A stretch of 7,078 nt of DNA from JBDRGD01 sp043818095 (GTDB lineage Bacteria > Chloroflexota > Dehalococcoidia > Dehalococcoidales > RBG-16-60-22). Below, piece by piece: positions 1-4,723 of this stretch. Positions within the stretch are counted from its first letter, which is position 1. Each line of letters opens with the position of its first letter. Both the position numbers and the translations under genes were made by a program. The notes under the pieces were generated by a model. That model was not told the origin of the DNA. It did no database searches and saw only the letters and a program-made list of their open reading frames with translations. The DNA is taken from contig JBDRGD010000007.1 in the NCBI GenBank assembly GCA_043818095.1, positions 1-7,078 on the forward strand, given 5' to 3'.

Positions 1-1
1 C

Positions 2-454
2 GCCTCCTCGCAGCGCTATGTCAACGGCACGGTGCGCCTGAAGCTTTTCAAGGGGAGCAGCGTCGTCGTGGGGCGGAAGTCCCCGGACTCTCTCTACCAG
101 CATGGCCTGGCGACCTATGACCGCGGGGACACCTTCGACCACACCGCCGCGGTGGGATTCATCCGGCTCTGGGGGCTGTCCGCCAGCACCCAGTCCCGCG
201 TGCAGGGGATAGGTGAAGCTGGATATAGGAAAGAAGAATTTATATCATCTCTCATTTCACGTATCCCACAAGAGTGGAAGTATCTCACGCCGGAGGAGCT
301 AGAAATACTTGATTACATAGCTCAAGGCGTTATCAACAAGCAAATCGCTACTAAACTCAATATTAGCGAGCGAGTGGTTCAGAATCATATTAACTCAATT
401 TATAGTAAGTTGAAAGTCAATGCTTACATTACAGACTCGAAGGCAAACAGATAA
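2..454 (+). CDS. argG: Argininosuccinate synthase, C-terminal part (5' end outside window), fused in frame to a LuxR-type HTH tail
   Basis: ArgG joins citrulline and aspartate using ATP to give argininosuccinate, the penultimate step of arginine synthesis in the cytoplasm. Only the last 150 codons lie in the window and the frame is open to the left edge. The first part (2-205) matches the ArgG C-terminal region: YVNGTVRLKLFKG, VVVGRKSPDSLY, LATYDRGDTFDHTAA and GFIRLWGL. The family normally ends within a few to some tens of residues after this LWGL motif. Here the frame continues about 80 codons into AT-rich DNA. The tail contains a LuxR/GerE-like helix-turn-helix at about 284-418 (LTPEELEILDYIAQG, NKQIATKLNIS, VVQNHINSIYSKLKV) and stops at TAA 452-454. 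No ATG lies in frame in the tail, so it has no obvious separate start. argH follows after 35 bases, as expected for an arg operon. The ArgG assignment is firm. Whether the fusion is real is uncertain. Confidence 0.9.
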   Translation, partial: ASSQRYVNGTVRLKLFKGSSVVVGRKSPDSLYQHGLATYDRGDTFDHTAAVGFIRLWGLSASTQSRVQGIGEAGYRKEEFISSLISRIPQEWKYLTPEELEILDYIAQGVINKQIATKLNISERVVQNHINSIYSKLKVNAYITDSKANR

Positions 455-489
455 TTTAGACTCTAGGAAAGAAAATAAGGGAAGTTAAT
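206..489 (+). other. AT-rich segment between the argG core and argH, encoding a LuxR/GerE-like HTH
   Basis: Hand counting gives about 37% GC here, against about 68% in 1-205 and a GC-rich argH after 490. Codons shift as well: AGG, AGA, ATA, AAA and GAA appear, where the neighbours prefer CGC/CGG and GC-ending codons. The encoded HTH keeps the usual GerE-domain pattern: LTPxE at the start, NKxIA and L.IS in the first helices, and VxNH followed by KLKV in the recognition helix. Such domains normally sit at the C-terminus of response regulators or other LuxR-family activators. No receiver or ligand domain is visible upstream; its place is taken by ArgG. The segment also carries the argH ribosome binding site. 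I infer a piece of foreign DNA or a remnant of a displaced regulator gene. No terminal inverted repeats, direct repeats or integrase were seen at its edges. Confidence 0.75.
477..484 (+). promoter_or_regulatory. Ribosome binding site of argH
   Basis: AAGGGAAG ends 5 bases before the GTG at 490 and supports that start. The ATG overlapping it by one base (488-490) is followed at once by TGA, so it cannot start argH. The site lies inside the AT-rich segment rather than in host-like GC-rich DNA. Confidence 0.7.
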
Positions 490-1866
490 GTGAGCTATCT
501 GCGAGGTCGATTCCAGAAAGCGGCGGCACAGACCGCCACCGAATATACCTCCTCCCTGCCGTTCGACTGGATTCTCTACCGGTACGATATTACCGGCAGC
601 ATCGCCCATGCCCGCATGCTGGCGAAGCAAGGCATCATCTCTGAAGATGAAGCCGGTAAAATCGTCGAAGGCCTGGAGGCGGTCCGGGAGGAGATTGAAC
701 TGCGCAAGTTCCGCTTCCTGCCGGATTATGAAGATATCCACATGGCGATTGAAGCCCGCCTGGGGAAGCTGGTGGGGGAGGTGGCGGGCAAGCTGCGCAC
801 CGCCCGTTCCCGGAATGACCAGGTGGCGCTGGACCTGCGCCTCTTCACCCGGGAGGCCATCATCAACACCGTCGCGGCGGTCACCGAGCTGCAGGGGGCG
901 CTGGTGGCCCAGGCGGAAGCCCACCGGGATGCCTTCCTGCCGGGCTATACGCACCTGCAGGCGGCGCAGCCGGTATTGCTGGCGCACCACCTGCTGGCCT
1001 ACTTCGAAATGCTGCGCCGGGACACGGAGCGCTTCCATGACTGCCTCCAGCGGACGGACGTTTTGCCGTCCGGCAGCGGGGCGTTGGCGGGCGTGCCGTA
1101 TCCCGTGGACCGCGAGTTTCTGGCGAAAGAGCTCGGCTTCAGCGAGGTGAGCCGAAACAGCATGGACGCCGTCTCCGACCGCGATTTTATCCTGGAGTAT
1201 GAGGCCGCGGCGGCGGTCTGCATGATGCACCTTTCCCGCCTCGCCGAGGAAATCGTGCTCTGGACTTCGGAGCGTTTCCGCTTCGTGGATATCGATGATG
1301 CTTACGCTACCGGCAGCAGCATCATGCCCCAGAAAAAAAACCCGGATGTCGCCGAGCTGGCCCGGGGAAAGACGGGGCGGGTCTACGGCAACCTCATGGC
1401 GATGCTCTCGGTGATGAAGGGTCTGCCCCTGGCTTACAACCGTGATTTACAGGAAGACAAAGAGGGCTTTTTCGATACCGTGGATACCCTGCTGACCACC
1501 CTCGAGGTAATGGCGGGGATGGTGGACACCATGACGGTGAACGAGGAGAAGATGCGGCAGGCGGTGGTGGGGGGCTATCTCCTGGCGACGGACCTGGCGG
1601 ATTATCTGGTCAAGAAAGGGCTGGCTTTCCGCCGCGCTCATGAGGCCGTTGCCAAGCTGGTCAGCTATGCCGCGGAGCAGGGCAAGTCCTTCGCCCAGCT
1701 CAGCATCGAGGAATACCACCAGTTCTCGAAGCGGTTCGATGACGATGTTTTCACCATCACCGTGGCGGCGTCACTGGCGGCGCGGGACGTTACCGGCGGG
1801 ACGGCGCCGCCGCAGGTAGCGAAAGCCCTGGCGGCAGCCCGGAAAATGCTGGGAAAGAAGAAGTAA
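490..1866 (+). CDS. argH: Argininosuccinate lyase
   Basis: The enzyme splits argininosuccinate into arginine and fumarate, the last step of arginine synthesis; the family is a cytoplasmic homotetramer. The 458-residue length is usual. Conserved blocks appear in order: GSIAHARMLAKQGI near the N-terminus, TARSRNDQVALDLR (104-117), GYTHLQAAQPV (152-162, with His155 in the conserved histidine position), SGSGALAG (194-201), and the fumarate-lyase superfamily signature GSSIMPQKKNPD (275-286), whose serine loop carries the catalytic base in characterised lyases. Small departures from the common form are RGRF instead of WGGRF at the N-terminus and PSGSGALAG where PLGSGALAG is usual. GTG 490 is chosen because of the RBS at 477-484 and the family N-terminus. 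It is probably cotranscribed with argG. Its stop lies 16 bases from the stop of convergent rpmB, with no terminator hairpin visible between them. Confidence 0.97.
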   Translation: MSYLRGRFQKAAAQTATEYTSSLPFDWILYRYDITGSIAHARMLAKQGIISEDEAGKIVEGLEAVREEIELRKFRFLPDYEDIHMAIEARLGKLVGEVAGKLRTARSRNDQVALDLRLFTREAIINTVAAVTELQGALVAQAEAHRDAFLPGYTHLQAAQPVLLAHHLLAYFEMLRRDTERFHDCLQRTDVLPSGSGALAGVPYPVDREFLAKELGFSEVSRNSMDAVSDRDFILEYEAAAAVCMMHLSRLAEEIVLWTSERFRFVDIDDAYATGSSIMPQKKNPDVAELARGKTGRVYGNLMAMLSVMKGLPLAYNRDLQEDKEGFFDTVDTLLTTLEVMAGMVDTMTVNEEKMRQAVVGGYLLATDLADYLVKKGLAFRRAHEAVAKLVSYAAEQGKSFAQLSIEEYHQFSKRFDDDVFTITVAASLAARDVTGGTAPPQVAKALAAARKMLGKKK

Positions 1867-1882
1867 GGCGGATTAAGACAGT

Positions 1883-2068
1883 TTATACCGTAGCGGACTT
1901 GTACTGGCTGCGCAGGCACCGGGTGCACACGTTGAGGTGCTGCAACTTTCCGTCAAGGACGAGGGTGCTCCGGTGGATGTTGGGTATCCAGCGCCGGTTC
2001 GTCCGGCGTTTCGAATGGCTGACGTTATGCCCGAAGATGGGCTCTTTACCGCAGATATCGCACTTCAA
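1883..2068 (-). CDS. rpmB: 50S ribosomal protein L28
   Basis: A small basic protein of the large ribosomal subunit, 61 residues, in the normal range for bacterial L28. It begins MKCDICGK and contains the family core NVSHSKRRTNRRWIPNIH (15-32), followed by VCTRCLRS near the end. Four cysteines form two CxxC pairs (3/6 and 48/51). This is the zinc-binding (C+) form of L28; many bacteria also have or only have a cysteine-free form. The start is TTG at 2066-2068. It is chosen because the next residues match the L28 N-terminus and an AAAGGAG lies 9 bases upstream. The gene is transcribed leftward, divergent from fakA and convergent with argH. The open frame on the opposite strand (1899-2090) is its shadow. 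Confidence 0.95.
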   Translation of the reverse strand: MKCDICGKEPIFGHNVSHSKRRTNRRWIPNIHRSTLVLDGKLQHLNVCTRCLRSQYKSATV

Positions 2069-2077
2069 GGTCGCTGG

Positions 2078-2084
2078 CTCCTTT
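2078..2084 (-). promoter_or_regulatory. Ribosome binding site of rpmB (supports the TTG start)
   Basis: The minus strand reads AAAGGAG here, close to perfect complementarity with the 16S rRNA 3' end. It is spaced 9 bases from the TTG at 2068. With the conserved MKCDIC N-terminus, it fixes a non-ATG start. Confidence 0.8.
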
Positions 2085-2111
2085 GACTAATGGCAAACGT
2101 TATTGTATGAT
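2083..2111 (+). promoter_or_regulatory. Sigma70-type promoter for the fakA-degV-recG run
   Basis: TTGACT (2083-2088) and TATGAT (2106-2111) are each one base from the -35 and -10 consensus (TTGACA and TATAAT), with the ideal 17-base spacer. The predicted transcript would begin near 2118, giving a leader of about 70 bases before the fakA GTG. The -35 element overlaps the upstream edge of the rpmB ribosome binding site on the other strand. No other convincing rightward promoter was seen before fakA, and the gaps between the next genes are only 12 and 37 bases, so it may drive all three. Confidence 0.7.
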
Positions 2112-2120
2112 GCGTCTAAA

Positions 2121-2150
2121 ATGATAGCACAGTGTCGCCGGTCTTGGCAA
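2121..2150 (-). promoter_or_regulatory. Candidate promoter for rpmB
   Basis: On the minus strand, TTGCCA (plus positions 2145-2150) and TATCAT (2121-2126) are separated by 18 bases. This is a fair sigma70-type match with two mismatches in each hexamer. Transcription would begin near 2114 and run left, giving a leader of about 45 bases that includes the AAAGGAG. The -10 faces the rightward promoter's -10 across 9 bases. This call is weaker than the rightward one; a TACAAT nearer rpmB is an alternative -10 but lacks a good -35. Confidence 0.45.
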
Positions 2151-2190
2151 GGCGGGACGGGCGAAGTCATAATCTTAAGGACAGAAGAAC

Positions 2191-3825
2191 GTGAAGCAGG
2201 CTAATGTCATCAGCGGGCAGGATTTGCGGGAGATGTTCGCCTCCGCCACGAGCTGGCTGGAGAAGAGCGCCCCGGACATCGACGCCCTGAACGTATTCCC
2301 CGTGCCGGACGGGGACACCGGCACCAACATGCTGCTGACGATGCGTTCCACGCTGGAGGAAGCCTACCGGGCCCCGGATAAGAACGCCTCGGACGTGGCG
2401 GAAGCGATGGCCAAAGGGGCCCTGATGGGGGCGCGGGGGAACAGCGGCGTAATCCTCTCCCAGATATTACGCGGCATGGCGAAGGGCCTGGCCGGGAAAG
2501 AGTCCTTCACCGCCGTTGACCTGGCGGGCGCCCTGAAGGCAGCGGTGGACATGGCTTACCGCGGCATCAGTAACCCGGTGGAAGGCACCATCCTCACCGT
2601 GATTAAAGAAGCGGCGCAGGCCGCCGAGAAACAGGTCTCTGTGGACGGCGACGACCCCGTGGTACTGCTGCGGGTGGTGGTCGAGGCGGCGGGGGAAGCT
2701 GTAGCGCAGACGCCGCACCTTCTCCAGGTGCTGCGGGATGCGGGCGTGGTGGATGCCGGGGGGCAGGGGCTTTACACTATCCTGGAAGGGATGCTGCGCT
2801 ACCTCACCGGCGAGGCGGGGGAGCTGAAGTTCCGCAAGCCGCAGATAATCGTCAGCGACATCGCGGCGACGGCGCGCCTGCCGCAGATGGTAGGCGCCGT
2901 GGAAGTCCCCTACGGGTATTGCACCGAGTTCCTCCTGAAGGGCGAGAAGCTGGATACCGAGAAAATCCGCAAGCACCTGGAAAAGAAAGGGGAGTCCCTC
3001 ATCGTCGTCGGGGATGATGCCGCCGCGCGGATTCACATACATACCCTGGACCCCGGCAATATCATCCATTACGCCACCCGGCTGGGGACCGTCCACCAGA
3101 CCAGCATCCGCAACATGGACGAGCAGCACCAGGACTGGCTGGAAATGCAGAAGGAAAAGACGCCCGTGGCGGATACCGCTATCGTCGCCGTCTGCGCCGG
3201 GGACGGCCTGGAAGAGGTCTTCACCAGCCTCGGGGTGACGGTGGTGGTCCCCGGGGGGCAAACGATGAACCCCAGCATTAAAGAGCTGCTCAGCGCCGTG
3301 GAGTCCATTCCCTCGGAAAAGATAATTATCCTGCCCAATAACAAGAACGTGGTGCTCACCGCCGAGCAGGTCCCCTCCCTGACCCAGAAGACCGTCAAGG
3401 TATTGCCCACCCGGACTATTCCCGAGGGAGTGGCCGCGCTCCTGGCTTTCGACTACGAGGCCGATATCAACACGAACGCTCAGCTTATGGGCAATGCGAT
3501 TGCCGCGGTGAAGACCATCGAGGTGACCCGCGCCGTGCGGTCCACCAAGATGAATGGCCTGTCCATTAAGAAGAAGCAGCCTATCGGCCTGCTGGACGGG
3601 GAGCTCGTGGCGGCGGGTGCGGACAACGGGGCGGTCGTCCGGATGACCCTGGAGAAGCTGGACATGAGCAAGGCGGAGGTTGTCACCATTTACTTCGGCC
3701 AGGACGTGGAAGCGGAGACCGCGGAGCAGCTGAATGCCGGGCTGAAAGAAGCCTATCCCCACCTCCAGATAGAGGTGGTGCGCGGAGGGCAGCCGCATTA
3801 CGATTACCTGATTTCGGTAGAATAA
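2191..3825 (+). CDS. fakA: Fatty acid kinase ATP-binding subunit (FakA / YloV, DhaL-domain protein)
   Basis: FakA phosphorylates a fatty acid held by a DegV/FakB protein, producing acyl-phosphate for phospholipid synthesis. At 544 residues it is full length for the family. The N-terminal DhaL kinase domain (about 8-200) has NVFPVPDGDTGTNM (34-47), where Asp40 and Asp42 should bind the Mg-ATP ions. ARGNSGVILSQ (81-91) and DAGGQGL (188-194) follow. The middle domain carries Cys244 in YGYC and IHIHTLDPG with His282 and His284, the Cys and two His that are conserved in FakA and which I recall as metal-binding. The C-terminal domain (from about 326) includes GGQTMNPS and ends in the family form GGQPHYDYLISVE. 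The GTG start has AAGGA 9 bases upstream (2177-2181) and gives the expected N-terminus. degV follows after 12 bases. Older annotations call this family DAK2-domain or dihydroxyacetone kinase-like; no glycerone kinase role is supported. Confidence 0.92.
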   Translation: MKQANVISGQDLREMFASATSWLEKSAPDIDALNVFPVPDGDTGTNMLLTMRSTLEEAYRAPDKNASDVAEAMAKGALMGARGNSGVILSQILRGMAKGLAGKESFTAVDLAGALKAAVDMAYRGISNPVEGTILTVIKEAAQAAEKQVSVDGDDPVVLLRVVVEAAGEAVAQTPHLLQVLRDAGVVDAGGQGLYTILEGMLRYLTGEAGELKFRKPQIIVSDIAATARLPQMVGAVEVPYGYCTEFLLKGEKLDTEKIRKHLEKKGESLIVVGDDAAARIHIHTLDPGNIIHYATRLGTVHQTSIRNMDEQHQDWLEMQKEKTPVADTAIVAVCAGDGLEEVFTSLGVTVVVPGGQTMNPSIKELLSAVESIPSEKIIILPNNKNVVLTAEQVPSLTQKTVKVLPTRTIPEGVAALLAFDYEADINTNAQLMGNAIAAVKTIEVTRAVRSTKMNGLSIKKKQPIGLLDGELVAAGADNGAVVRMTLEKLDMSKAEVVTIYFGQDVEAETAEQLNAGLKEAYPHLQIEVVRGGQPHYDYLISVE

Positions 3826-3837
3826 AGGGGTAGCTTT

Positions 3838-4686
3838 ATGGCAGTAAAAATTATCACCGACAGCCTTTCGGATATCAGCGGCGACCTCGCGGCCGAGTTC
3901 GGCATCAGCGTGGTGCCGGTGTACGTCCGCTTCGGGGAAAAGGTCTACAAGGACCGCATCGAGATGACCACGGAGGACTTTTACCGGCGACTGGTGACCG
4001 AGTCCGTCCTGCCGACGACCACCCAGCCGTCTCCCGCCGATTTCCTGGAAGTATATCATCGGCTGGCGAAAGAGGCTGATGAAATCCTGGTGATTACCCT
4101 GTCCCACAAGCTCAGCGGCACTAACGAGTCGGCGCTGCAGGCCAAGCGCATGTTCGAGGGGAAATGCCGCATCGAGGTTATTGACTCGGAGACGGTCATC
4201 ATGGGGCTGGGGCTGATTGTGCTGGCGACCGCGCGGGTAGCCGGAAAAGGGGCTACTCTTGACCAGCTTCTTCCTTTTGTCCAGAGTGCCATGAAACGCT
4301 CTCACGCCATCATGTCCTTCGATACCCTGAAATACCTGGCGAAGGGCGGGCGCATCGGCAAGGCACAGGGGCTGCTGGGCTCCGTGCTCTCGGTAAAACC
4401 CATCCTGACGATACGTGACGGGGAGGTCTATCCGGTGACCCGCGTGCGCTCGGTGGCGGCGGGGATGGACTATCTCTACAACTGGGTCGCCGGTTTCCCC
4501 GGGGCGGCGGAGCTGGCGGTGGAACACGCCACCACGCCGGACCTGGCGGAACAGCTCATCGAAAGGCTGAACACCATCTTCCCCAAGGAACGCATCTTCC
4601 GCGCCACGGTCAGCCCGGTTATCGGCACCTACGTCGGGCCGCACGTCCTTTCCGTGTCGCTGCTGGAGGCGGAGCCTAAATCGTAA
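3838..4686 (+). CDS. degV: DegV family fatty-acid-binding protein (FakB-type)
   Basis: DegV/FakB proteins bury one fatty acid and present its carboxylate to FakA for phosphorylation. The 282 residues are normal for the family. The N-terminal KIITDSLSD (4-12), TTTQPSPADF (60-69) and LSHKLSGTNESA (88-99) are the lipid-head-group motifs, with Ser93 in the conserved position. LKYLAKGGRIGKAQGLLGS (164-182) and VKPIL (186-190) are the family core, and Arg172 and Arg204 are the conserved arginines. Near the C-terminus the usual IGTHxGPGALGV reads IGTYVGPHVLSV (262-273). The conserved His is therefore Tyr265, and a new His sits at 269. ATG 3838 follows AAAGGGG (3824-3830), which overlaps the fakA stop codon, so the two are tightly linked and probably translated from one mRNA. 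Direct pairing with fakA supports a FakB role. Which fatty acid it prefers cannot be told. Confidence 0.93.
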   Translation: MAVKIITDSLSDISGDLAAEFGISVVPVYVRFGEKVYKDRIEMTTEDFYRRLVTESVLPTTTQPSPADFLEVYHRLAKEADEILVITLSHKLSGTNESALQAKRMFEGKCRIEVIDSETVIMGLGLIVLATARVAGKGATLDQLLPFVQSAMKRSHAIMSFDTLKYLAKGGRIGKAQGLLGSVLSVKPILTIRDGEVYPVTRVRSVAAGMDYLYNWVAGFPGAAELAVEHATTPDLAEQLIERLNTIFPKERIFRATVSPVIGTYVGPHVLSVSLLEAEPKS

Positions 4687-4723
4687 TGCCGCGCGGGTGG
4701 CGCCGGACCGGGGTAAAACCCTG

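Noticed and set aside
608..1150. 180-codon plus-strand frame inside argH
   Set aside because: Out-of-frame shadow rich in Trp, Arg, Cys and Ser, overlapping a conserved gene.
463..1230. 255-codon minus-strand frame opposite argH
   Set aside because: Antisense shadow of argH with no family resemblance.
1825..1860. CAGC...GCTG hairpin near the argH end as a terminator
   Set aside because: The stem is only about four base pairs with a long loop and no U-tract, and it lies inside the argH coding sequence.
1899..2090. 63-codon plus-strand frame over rpmB
   Set aside because: Exact opposite of the L28 gene, which has conserved motifs and an RBS; this frame has neither.
2143..2151. CTTGGCAAG inverted repeat as an operator in the rpmB/fakA intergenic region
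   Set aside because: Only four bases per arm around one central base, easily by chance, and no matching second site.
2467..4644. 725-codon open frame on the minus strand spanning fakA and degV
   Set aside because: It lies fully opposite two clear conserved genes. It is His/Arg/Gly-rich as expected from GC-rich antisense, shows no recognisable domain, and crosses the fakA-degV junction.
4697..4723. GTG 4697 as an alternative recG start
   Set aside because: In frame, but there is no Shine-Dalgarno-like sequence before it and it would add only nine residues without family support. Left as a possibility in the recG entry.
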